Of a DNA stretch of 9,953 nucleotides, positions 1-6,399 are shown one piece after another (the first letter of the stretch is position 1; the number at the start of each line of letters is the position of its first letter). The DNA comes from an uncultured Polyangiaceae bacterium (lineage in GTDB: Bacteria; Myxococcota_A; Polyangia; Polyangiales; Polyangiaceae), in the NCBI GenBank assembly GCA_938004815.1, contig CALKVR010000882.1:1-9953 (forward strand), in the 5' to 3' direction. The notes under the pieces are model-generated. The model did no database searches. It was given only the letters and a program-made list of their open reading frames with translations, and was not told the DNA's origin. Made by a program: the position numbers and the translations under genes.

Positions 1-1475
1 GCCCCAAGGCAGCGCGCTGGCACTTCGACGTCGGCCTCCACTACGTCGGCGACTGCCGCGCCGGCGGCACCATCCCGCGCATCCTCGACGAGCTGGGCAT
101 CCAGGTCGCGTTCTCCGAGCTCGATCCCGACGGCTTCGACACCCTCGTGTTCCCCGACCTTCGGTTTCGGATCCCCGCCGACCTCGAGCGTTACCGTGAG
201 CGGCTGGTCGATCTGTTTCCTCACGAGCGGCGCGGCATCGACCGGTACGTCGCGCTCGTTCGCGCCGTCATGAAGGTCGGGCGCGTGCTCGAGCACAGCG
301 ACGGTCGTCGCCCGCCCCTCTTGGCCCTCGCGCGGGTCGCGGTCGACGCCCTGCGCATCGGGCCCCACCGCGACGCGACCATCGGCGCCGTCCTCGCGGG
401 CCTGGTCCGTGATCCGCGGCTCGTGGCGGTCTTGCTGGGCCAGAGTGGCGACTACGGGATGCCCCCTTCGCGCGCGAGCGCCATGCTCCACCTCGGCCTC
501 TCCGGGCACTACTTCCGCGGCGCCTTCTATCCGCGGGGCGGCGGGCAGATCATCGCCGACAGGCTCTGCGACCGCATCGAGGCGCTCGGCGGTTCCATCC
601 ACCTTCGCGCCGGCGTCGAGCGGATATTGGTCGAGAGCGGTCGCGCCGTCGGCCTGCGCGTCGCGGGCCGAGGGGGCGAGCCTCCTCGCGACGTGCGCGC
701 GAGCGTCGTCTTGTCGAACGCCGACATCAAGCGCACGCTCCTCGAGCTCGTGGGCCCCGCACACCTGCCCGCGTCGTGGGTCGAACGGGCCGAGCGTTTC
801 GAGATGGCGGCCGCGCTCTTCATGACCTTCGTCGGTCTTCGCGGCGACGGTCGCGATATCGGCATGACGAGCTCCAACACCTGGCAATTCGACGGCTACG
901 ACGTCGAGGGGTTCTACCGCAGCGCCGACCGCGGCGCCGGCGACATCGGCGTCCGCGGCTGCTACGTCACCAGCGCCTCGCTCAAGGACCCGTCGAGCCC
1001 GCTGCACCACGCGCCCGCCGGGCACACGAACGTCGAGGTGATGAGCGTCGTGCCCGCCGCCCCCGAGCGGTGGGGCTCCGCGCGAGACGGCTTCGATTGG
1101 GCTTACAAGCACGGCCCGACCTACGAAGCGCGCAAACACGCGCTCGAGGGGGAGATGGTTCGCCGGCTCGACGCGCTGTTCCCCGGTGCGGCCGAGCGGG
1201 TGGTGCTCTGCGAGTCGGCTTCTCCGCTCAGCCATGCGCGCTTCACCGGCGCGAGCGGCGGCACGGGCTACGGCCTCGCCGCTACGCCAGAGCAGTTCAT
1301 GCAGCGGCGGCCAGGCTACCGCGGCCCGATCGCGGGGCTCTATCTCACCGGCGCCTCGACGCGCGCCGGGCACGGCATCGTCGGCGCCATGATGGGCGGG
1401 CGGGCCGCGGCCGAGCGCATGCTGAAAGACGGGCTCGTCACTTCTTGCAGCGCGCGGCCGAGACCTTCCCCTTGA
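1..1475 (+). CDS. CrtI/retinol-saturase-like FAD-dependent oxidoreductase, 5'-truncated
   Basis: The reading frame is open from base 3 to the TGA at 1473-1475 and continues upstream of the window, so about 490 C-terminal residues are visible and the Rossmann GxGxxG FAD-binding start is missing. Bases 24-50 encode FDVGLHYVG, a signature of phytoene-desaturase/all-trans-retinol 13,14-reductase relatives. Near the C-terminus, GLYLTGAST (about 1336-1362) followed by GHGIVGAMMGGRAAAERM is the second FAD-contacting segment of the family. Members are flavin-dependent desaturases, saturases or isomerases acting on carotenoid, retinoid or other lipid polyenes; the substrate here cannot be assigned. 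No carotenoid biosynthesis gene lies nearby to the right. A GTG at 147 could start a shorter product, but that would discard the conserved FDVGLHYVG segment, so it is not the true start. The last dozen residues lie in a 38-bp overlap with the convergent neighbour and extend past the usual family end. Confidence 0.85.
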   Translation, partial: PKAARWHFDVGLHYVGDCRAGGTIPRILDELGIQVAFSELDPDGFDTLVFPDLRFRIPADLERYRERLVDLFPHERRGIDRYVALVRAVMKVGRVLEHSDGRRPPLLALARVAVDALRIGPHRDATIGAVLAGLVRDPRLVAVLLGQSGDYGMPPSRASAMLHLGLSGHYFRGAFYPRGGGQIIADRLCDRIEALGGSIHLRAGVERILVESGRAVGLRVAGRGGEPPRDVRASVVLSNADIKRTLLELVGPAHLPASWVERAERFEMAAALFMTFVGLRGDGRDIGMTSSNTWQFDGYDVEGFYRSADRGAGDIGVRGCYVTSASLKDPSSPLHHAPAGHTNVEVMSVVPAAPERWGSARDGFDWAYKHGPTYEARKHALEGEMVRRLDALFPGAAERVVLCESASPLSHARFTGASGGTGYGLAATPEQFMQRRPGYRGPIAGLYLTGASTRAGHGIVGAMMGGRAAAERMLKDGLVTSCSARPRPSP

Positions 1476-2373
1476 TCTCGCCCGCCCAGATCTCGTGCTT
1501 GAAGGCGCCGGTGATCGTCGCCTCCACCGGGTCTGCGGCCGGGTCGGCGATCGCGATCTCGATCGGCGGGCTCGTCTCGGACAGCGTGATGCTGCCGACG
1601 CGGGCCCCCTGCACGCCCGCCGACTTGCCGTCGGTCTTGAGCAGCAGCGTGACGTCGGCGTAGCTGAACGACTCTTGGCACGAGAGCGGCCTGTTCGCGA
1701 GCACCAGGGTGTCGCCGTCCAGGTTCGCCGCGAGCACCGCGATCTTCTCGCCCTCGATCGTCAGATCGAGCTCGGCCTGCGGTCGCGGCTTACCTCTCTC
1801 GGCGCCGATGTCGGGGGCCTCGATGACGCCACAGTCCTTGGCGACGATGGTCCCCTCCATCTCGAGCGGCGCCTTTTCGTGAAAGTCCTTCATCGTCATC
1901 TTCGGGAGGGTCACCCTGATCGGCCCACCGTTCGGCGCGTCGACCTTCGCGCGTGTCGCCGTGCTCATCAACGACGACCCCTCGTAGTAGGTGTCGCTGA
2001 CGAGCCAGCCCGCCTCCTTGTCCTGCTTTGCCAGCGGGCTCGCGACGACGAAGCTCGCGTACACCTCACCCTGGGTGAGCCGTGTGCCGTTCTTGGCCGC
2101 CTCTCCGCAGTCGTGCCCGTGCGTCGACACCCACACGTGGTAGGCGTCGCTGTGCGGGCGGCGAAAGGCCATCGAGAACCGAAAGTCCACGGGCTTGCCG
2201 CCCGCCGTCGCGGTGAGATCGAAGCCGGCGGGCTTCTCGATCGGCGCGGTGGCCGCCGAGGCCGTGGGCCCCGCCGTCGCGCTCGCGCCGGACGGAGCAG
2301 CGTCGCCTTTGCAGCCGGTGAGCACCGAACAAGCCGACAGGACGAAGAGGCAGGCAGAGCGTCGAGAGGTCAC
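1438..2373 (-). CDS. Predicted lipoprotein of unknown function with a duplicated two-cysteine domain
   Basis: This 311-residue product starts at GTG (2373-2371). I chose that start because it gives a compact lipoprotein signal: basic MTSRR, a hydrophobic stretch, then lipobox L-T-G-C with Cys21. A GGAG lies 12 bases upstream. An Ala/Ser/Thr/Pro linker (residues 25-46) follows, which would tether the mature domain to the membrane. I do not recognise a family. The mature part looks beta-rich and seems to contain two related halves. Half one runs from FDLTATAGGK (51-60) to the strand ending in Cys89 and closes at EGTIVAKDC (Cys181). Half two runs from LDLTIEGEK (202-210) to the strand ending in Cys232 and closes at KGKVSAARC (Cys309). 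Two disulfides, 89-181 and 232-309, would fit. The frame stays open upstream to 2913, but that part lies antisense to the next gene and lacks a plausible start. It converges on the oxidoreductase gene. Confidence 0.8.
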   Translation of the reverse strand: MTSRRSACLFVLSACSVLTGCKGDAAPSGASATAGPTASAATAPIEKPAGFDLTATAGGKPVDFRFSMAFRRPHSDAYHVWVSTHGHDCGEAAKNGTRLTQGEVYASFVVASPLAKQDKEAGWLVSDTYYEGSSLMSTATRAKVDAPNGGPIRVTLPKMTMKDFHEKAPLEMEGTIVAKDCGVIEAPDIGAERGKPRPQAELDLTIEGEKIAVLAANLDGDTLVLANRPLSCQESFSYADVTLLLKTDGKSAGVQGARVGSITLSETSPPIEIAIADPAADPVEATITGAFKHEIWAGEIKGKVSAARCKK

Positions 2374-2544
2374 GGGCCGCGTGTACTCCGCCTGCTCTCC
2401 GGGATCGAGAGCCGACGCCGCGGGGCGCGGGCGCCCGCGATGCGGCGATCTTGCGCACGCGTTCGGGGTCGACCCCTTTCCACGCCGACGATCGGTCGCG
2501 CACGGATGGGTCCTCGCGGGCACGCCGGTTGCTGACCATGACGC
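2374..2544. promoter_or_regulatory. Divergent intergenic region with a GGGGTCGACCCC palindrome
   Basis: These 171 bp separate the start of the lipoprotein gene (minus) from the start of the flavodoxin-family gene (plus), so promoters for both should lie here. A perfect 12-bp palindrome, GGGGTCGACCCC, sits at 2465-2476 near the middle and could be an operator. In DNA this GC-rich such palindromes also arise by chance. On the minus strand a TACACG lies six bases before the GTG, a weak -10 candidate. I see no convincing -35/-10 pair on the plus strand and no small gene. Confidence 0.35.
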
Positions 2545-3624
2545 ATGGGCGATTCGCGCGATGTCCGCAAAGGTCAGGCCCCCGAGAAGCTCTCTCGAAG
2601 CGCCTTCGGTGCGCGCTTTCGTGAGGCCTTTTCGGCCCCAGCCTTCGAAGATGCGCGAGACGCCGTCGACACGCTCGAAGAGATCGCGTGGAAGGCCTAT
2701 CACGACGGCAACAAGGCGCCTCGAACGCGAACAGCCGGTCCGGAGTTCACCGACCCGACCTACGAGCTCTCGCTCGACTGGCTCGAGACTCGTTCTCGCC
2801 TGGCCGCTGCCAGGGAGCGGTTCGCGGACCCGCAGGAGCCCTCGCGCGTTCTCCTGATCAACGGCTCCGATCGCAACGACGGGACCTGTCCGTCCGAGAT
2901 TTCGAAGACCCACCGGTTGTTGCAGCTCGCCGCCGAAACCTTTTCAAATGAGCACATCGAGGTCGACATCCTCGATTTGAGCCACCTGACGTCGGAGTAC
3001 GGTCGTCGGATCTTCCCGTGTAAGGGCTGCGTGTCCACCGCGATGCCCCTGTGTCATTTCCCGTGCTCCTGCTACCCCAATCACGGGCTGGGCCAGACGG
3101 GCGATTGGATGGCCGAGATCTACGAGCGCTGGACGCTCGCGCACGGCGTTCTCATCGCGACCCCCGTCTACTGGTATCAAGCGCCCACCGGGCTCAAGGC
3201 GATGATCGATCGGCTCGTCTGCGCCGACGGCGGCAACCCCGATCCTACGAGCACGTCGGGCAAGGACGCAGCCAAGGGCAAAGCCCTGGAGCTCGACGGC
3301 TGGGGCTACCCCAAGCACCTATCCGGGCGCGCCTTCGGCCTCGTCGTCCACGGGGACGTCGCGGGCATCGAGCAGGTCAAACACGCGCTTTCGGACTGGC
3401 TGGAGTGGATGGGGCTGATCGCCGCAGGCGAGAGCGCCAAGCTCGACCGATACATCGGCTACTACGAGCCCTATGCGACCAGCCACGCCGCTCTCGACCG
3501 CGACCACGCCGTTCGAGACGAGGTTCGACTCGTCGCCAAGGCGCTCGCGCGCGGCATACGGGCCCTGCGATCGGGTGAGCTGCTCGTCCCCGACCGTTGG
3601 ATGAACAAGCCCCGGCCAAAGTAG
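2545..3624 (+). CDS. Flavodoxin-fold NAD(P)H-dependent FMN reductase-family protein with five-cysteine cluster
   Basis: The 359-residue product belongs to the flavodoxin-like/FMN_red superfamily. Residues 102-115 (VLLINGSDRNDGTC) are the first beta strand plus the FMN phosphate loop. ATPVYWYQAPTGLKAMIDRL (205-224) is the second flavin-binding loop and its helix. GRAFGLVVHGD (261-271) gives the next strand and loop. Between the first two is FPCKGCVSTAMPLC with HFPCSC directly after it, placing cysteines at 159, 162, 170, 174 and 176. Iron-sulfur flavoproteins of this superfamily also carry a cysteine motif at this point, but with different spacing, so a metal centre or redox disulfide is possible but unproven. 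The first 100 residues form an extra, mostly helical and charged N-terminal region that ordinary FMN reductases lack. The partner and substrate are unknown. No strong ribosome binding site precedes the ATG. It is probably transcribed alone. Confidence 0.85.
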   Translation: MGDSRDVRKGQAPEKLSRSAFGARFREAFSAPAFEDARDAVDTLEEIAWKAYHDGNKAPRTRTAGPEFTDPTYELSLDWLETRSRLAAARERFADPQEPSRVLLINGSDRNDGTCPSEISKTHRLLQLAAETFSNEHIEVDILDLSHLTSEYGRRIFPCKGCVSTAMPLCHFPCSCYPNHGLGQTGDWMAEIYERWTLAHGVLIATPVYWYQAPTGLKAMIDRLVCADGGNPDPTSTSGKDAAKGKALELDGWGYPKHLSGRAFGLVVHGDVAGIEQVKHALSDWLEWMGLIAAGESAKLDRYIGYYEPYATSHAALDRDHAVRDEVRLVAKALARGIRALRSGELLVPDRWMNKPRPK

Positions 3625-3631
3625 GTTCGCT

Positions 3632-4387
3632 CTACAAGCCGGCGATCGCGGGGCCGACGTCGGCGTCGACCCGCAGCCGGTCGAACGCGGCGGCCCCCGA
3701 TGGGGGAGCCCAGAGACCGACGGCGCCACCGGGTGAGCCGATGGGGACCGCGTTGGCCACGCGCGCGCCGTCGAGCCAAACGTCGACGTTGCCAGACCGC
3801 GTCTCGATCTGGATCTCGAACCAGGCTTGCGCCTCCCGTGGTTCGAGCCGCGCCTCGATGAGCGTCCGCTCCTGACCGTCGACCACCGACGCGAGGATGA
3901 CACGACTGTCGCCGGAGTCGACGCGTGCGACGTGGTAGTTTTTCAGGTCGCGAAAGGCGAAGACCAAGCCGCAGGAGCGGGAGCGGAGATCGGCTCGAGC
4001 GCGGCACCGTGTCGTCGCTCGCGCCTCGGCGGCGCGCATCGAGCCCGTCACCGCGATGGCCGGCAAGTCGCCCGACCCCGGGTGGTTCAGGAGCGCGCGA
4101 CCGCCGGTCGCGCCTTCGTGAGCGGCGATCTCCCATTCGCCGGCGACGGCGACGGGCGTGGCCAAGCCGAGCCGCGCCACGTGCGGCACCTCCTCCGTGA
4201 ACGCCCACTCGCGCACCACCGTGCGCGCGCTCACGGAAGGCAAGAGCGCCAGCGCAGCGAGCAAGCTGGCGACGACCGCCGCGGCGAAGGTGCCCGACGA
4301 GCCGCGCTCGAGCGGGATGGCACGCGCGCTCTGGGGGTGCGCGCAATCGCCGAGCGGCACCGCGTGACGGTAGGGACCGAGACGCAT
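3632..4387 (-). CDS. Exported jelly-roll (LamG / DUF1080-like) domain protein
   Basis: This is a 251-residue product. After a long N-region (about 33 residues with several Arg) comes a hydrophobic segment at 34-52 and a plausible signal-peptidase site after SVSA (residue 54), so it should be exported or anchored in the inner membrane. The mature part resembles the concanavalin-A-like fold of 3-keto-disaccharide hydrolase (DUF1080) and LamG-like proteins: CGLVFAFRDLKNYHVARVD (139-157), a VVDGQERTLIEA strand, WFEIQIETRSGNVDVWLDG (189-207), then GGAVGLWAPPSGAAAFDRL. Such domains often bind or cleave glycans. I see no catalytic residues I could defend, so a binding role is equally likely. The ATG at 4387 was chosen because a TATCAT lies seven bases upstream. 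A GTG at 4360 is an alternative that would shorten the N-region by nine residues. Cys128 and Cys139 could form a disulfide. It ends 7 bp from the convergent flavodoxin-family gene. Confidence 0.75.
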   Translation of the reverse strand: MRLGPYRHAVPLGDCAHPQSARAIPLERGSSGTFAAAVVASLLAALALLPSVSARTVVREWAFTEEVPHVARLGLATPVAVAGEWEIAAHEGATGGRALLNHPGSGDLPAIAVTGSMRAAEARATTRCRARADLRSRSCGLVFAFRDLKNYHVARVDSGDSRVILASVVDGQERTLIEARLEPREAQAWFEIQIETRSGNVDVWLDGARVANAVPIGSPGGAVGLWAPPSGAAAFDRLRVDADVGPAIAGL

Positions 4388-4394
4388 CCGGGCG

Positions 4395-4400
4395 ATGATA
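4395..4400 (-). promoter_or_regulatory. Candidate -10 element (TATCAT) for the jelly-roll protein gene
   Basis: Read on the minus strand, TATCAT ends seven bases before the ATG at 4387, so transcription would begin almost at the start codon. No good -35 is visible. The element lies within the 18-bp gap between the two divergent start codons. Confidence 0.4.
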
Positions 4401-4405
4401 GCCGC

Positions 4406-6106
4406 ATGAAGTTCCTCCCGTCCCAGCTGAGCTACCTGTTCGGGCAGCCCGAAACGCGCCGGAACCTCACCGCCTTCCTCCGCTTCGTCGGGTTCTTGGG
4501 CGTGCTCATCGCCGTCTACAGCGTGCTCTTTCACGTGATCATGGAGAGCCACGAGGGCGAGGACCACTCGTACCTCACCGGCCTCTACTGGACGTTGACG
4601 GTGATGACGACGCTCGGCTTCGGGGACATCACGTTCCAGTCCGACCTCGGGCGCTTCTTCAGCATCGTCGTGCTCGGCTCGGGGGTGATCCTCCTCTTGA
4701 TCGTACTGCCGTTCAGCTTCATCCGGTACTTCTACGCGCCCTGGCTCGAAGCGCAGATCCGGCTGCAAGCGCCGCGCGCGGTGCCCGCTTCGACGCAGAG
4801 CCACGTCATCGTCTGCCGGTGGGACGCCCTCGCGCGCGGGCTCGTGGCGCGCTTGAAGAGCGTCGGGATCCCGTACGTCGTCCTGGAGCCCGACCCGGTC
4901 GCCGCCGCCGCGCTCATGTCGTCGGGCGTCTCGGTCGTCACCGGCGAAGTCGACGCGAGGGAGACTTACGCGCGGGTCAGCGCCAAGACCGCCCGGCTGG
5001 TCGTCGCGAACATCAACGACGCCGCCAACACGAACGTCACCCTCACCGTCCGTGAAGAGTCGAGCGACGTCCCCGTGGTCGCGATCGTCGAGGACCTCGA
5101 GGCCGTCGACATCCTCGGCCTGAGCGGCGCCAACCACCCGATCGCGCTCAAGGAGCGTCTCGGCGAACAGCTCGCGGCGCGCGTCAGCGCCGGCGCGAGG
5201 AGGGCGCACGTCCTCGGTCACTACCGCGACCTCGTCGTGGCCGAGTTTCCCGTACACGGCACCCGCTACGCCGGGATGAAGGTGCGCGACGCGCGCCTGA
5301 GACAGGAGACGGGGCTGAGCCTGATCGGGCTATGGGAGCGCGGCCGGCTCGTGGCGCCCAAGGCCGACACCGAGCTCTCGCCCTATTCGGTCGCGGTCGT
5401 GAGCGGGGGTGACGCGCAGCTGGCGAAGCTGGACGAGGTCCTCGCCACATCGAAGACCGACTTCGATCCCGTGCTGGTCATCGGCGGGGGCAAGGTCGGT
5501 CAGGCGGTGACGCGCGCGCTCAAGGCGCGCGGCCTGCGCGTGACGATCGTGGAAGAGAACGCAGCCGTCCGCGACGAGCTTCTCCTACTGGCAGACAACG
5601 TCGTGACCGGGAACGCCGCCGAGCGCGCGGTCATGCGAAAGGCAGGCATCGAAGAAGCCCCGAGCGTCGTTCTGACGACCAACGACGACGCCATCAACGT
5701 GTTTCTCGCCGTCTACTGCCGCAAGCTCAACCACGAGATCCACATCGTGAGCCGCATCACCCATGAACGGAACATCGAGGCGGTCTACCGGGCCGGCGCC
5801 GACTTCGTGCTCAGCTACAACGCGCTCGGGACGAAGCAGCTCATGGCGCTCGTGCAGGGCCGCGAGCTGGTGCTCTTGGGCGAAGGCATCGATCTCTTCG
5901 TCCTCGACGTTGGTCCGCGCCTCGCGGGCAAGACGCTCATCGACGCCGAGCTCGGCGCCAAGACGGGTTTGACCGTGATCGGCATCCAGCGCGGCGACGG
6001 GGTGGACGCGGTCGTCGGGGGCAAGGCCGCGCTCGAGCGGGGCACGTCGATCGTCGCGATCGGAAGCCAGGAGGCCCGCGCCCGGTTCGTCGAGCAGTTC
6101 GGCTGA
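4406..6106 (+). CDS. Two-TM potassium channel with tandem RCK (TrkA-N/TrkA-C) domains
   Basis: The 566-residue product has the full layout of a ligand-gated bacterial K+ channel. TM1 spans about 26-46. The pore helix and selectivity filter TTLGFGD are at 68-74, and TM2 is about 84-106 with Gly91 and Gly93 as possible gating hinges. Two cytoplasmic RCK units follow: TrkA-N-like 132-260 with TrkA-C-like 271-340, and TrkA-N-like 355-480 with TrkA-C-like 484-560. The second has an intact nucleotide loop, VLVIGGGKVGQAV (356-368), and an acidic residue ending the next strand (VTIVEEN, 379-385), as expected for NAD(H)-type ligands. In the first, the loop is replaced by VCRWDALARG (136-145), so it has probably lost nucleotide binding. 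Such proteins assemble as inner-membrane tetramers with a gating ring; Geobacter GsuK is a known double-RCK example. The frame is open upstream to 3827, but the protein resemblance begins at this ATG. It is divergent from the jelly-roll gene. Confidence 0.93.
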   Translation: MKFLPSQLSYLFGQPETRRNLTAFLRFVGFLGVLIAVYSVLFHVIMESHEGEDHSYLTGLYWTLTVMTTLGFGDITFQSDLGRFFSIVVLGSGVILLLIVLPFSFIRYFYAPWLEAQIRLQAPRAVPASTQSHVIVCRWDALARGLVARLKSVGIPYVVLEPDPVAAAALMSSGVSVVTGEVDARETYARVSAKTARLVVANINDAANTNVTLTVREESSDVPVVAIVEDLEAVDILGLSGANHPIALKERLGEQLAARVSAGARRAHVLGHYRDLVVAEFPVHGTRYAGMKVRDARLRQETGLSLIGLWERGRLVAPKADTELSPYSVAVVSGGDAQLAKLDEVLATSKTDFDPVLVIGGGKVGQAVTRALKARGLRVTIVEENAAVRDELLLLADNVVTGNAAERAVMRKAGIEEAPSVVLTTNDDAINVFLAVYCRKLNHEIHIVSRITHERNIEAVYRAGADFVLSYNALGTKQLMALVQGRELVLLGEGIDLFVLDVGPRLAGKTLIDAELGAKTGLTVIGIQRGDGVDAVVGGKAALERGTSIVAIGSQEARARFVEQFG

Positions 6107-6129
6107 GCGAGCGGAAAAACGCGCGGGCC

Positions 6130-6150
6130 AGCGGAGTCCCCCCCTCCGCT
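6130..6150. terminator. Candidate hairpin terminator between the K+ channel and tRNA-Pro
   Basis: A perfect 7-bp stem, AGCGGAG with CTCCGCT, closes a 7-base loop of one T and six C. It lies 23 bp after the channel stop. On the plus strand only TT then C-rich sequence follows, so the U-tract is poor. On the minus strand, downstream of the tRNA, a TTTTT occurs about ten bases beyond the stem. It could serve both converging transcripts, though neither side is a textbook intrinsic terminator. Confidence 0.4.
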
Positions 6151-6167
6151 TTCCCCCCTCTTCCTCG

Positions 6168-6242
6168 TCGGGGCGAGTGGATTCGAACCACCGACCCTCA
6201 GACCCCCAGTCTGATGCGCTAACCAGGCTGCGCTACGCCCCG
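6168..6242 (-). tRNA. tRNA-Pro (anticodon GGG)
   Basis: The minus strand folds into a complete 75-nt cloverleaf. The acceptor stem is CGGGGCG paired with CGCCCCG and discriminator A. The D arm has GCGC/GCGC around AGCCTGGTTA. The anticodon stem TCAGA/TCTGA encloses loop CTGGGGG, which puts GGG at positions 34-36. The T arm is GGTGG-TTCGAAT-CCACT, with one G-U pair. GGG reads CCC and CCU proline codons. The 3' CCA is not encoded (the genome has ACG there), so it must be added by the CCA-adding enzyme. A promoter-like sequence lies just upstream. Confidence 0.96.
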
Positions 6243-6253
6243 AGGCCGCGAGG

Positions 6254-6281
6254 ACCCTAGTCGAACCTGCGAGCAATGCAA
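6254..6281 (-). promoter_or_regulatory. Promoter of tRNA-Pro
   Basis: On the minus strand, TTGCAT (6281-6276), a 16-bp spacer and TAGGGT (6259-6254) form a sigma-70-like promoter whose -10 ends 11 bp before the mature tRNA 5' end. Transcription would begin about four bases before the tRNA. The position relative to a certain RNA gene makes this one of the best-supported promoters in the window. Confidence 0.6.
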
Positions 6282-6381
6282 GCGTCTCGCTGATCCACGA
6301 GCGCAGCGACGATCGACGAGCCGGGAACTGGACAGGTGCGAAGCGTGCTTCGCTCTTTGCTCGCATCCCGCCGGTGCCGTC

Positions 6382-6390
6382 TGCTAGAGT
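6382..6390 (+). promoter_or_regulatory. Extended -10 promoter (TGCTAGAGT) of the murein endopeptidase gene
   Basis: TGC-TAGAGT matches the extended -10 form TGnTAnnnT and ends nine bases before the GTG start at 6400. A TTGCTC lies at 6357-6362 but is 22 bp away, too far for a classical -35. The transcript would have a leader of only a few bases. Confidence 0.5.
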
Positions 6391-6399
6391 CCGCCCTCC

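Noticed and set aside
776..1663. 295-residue plus-strand frame
   Set aside because: It is extremely Arg-rich and out of frame with the oxidoreductase, whose frame carries the family motifs.
2374..2913. Upstream extension of the minus-strand lipoprotein frame (open to 2913)
   Set aside because: It would bury the lipoprotein signal about 180 residues inside the protein and lies antisense to the flavodoxin-family gene. The openness is expected from high GC.
4388..5257. Minus-strand open frame extending the jelly-roll protein to 541 residues
   Set aside because: The added part is antisense to the potassium channel and has the Arg/Asp/Glu/Val-rich composition of shadow frames. The signal segment would be internal.
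6243..6399. Possible small gene between the tRNA and the endopeptidase
   Set aside because: No frame with a credible start and coding character is present. The stretch is accounted for by two promoters.
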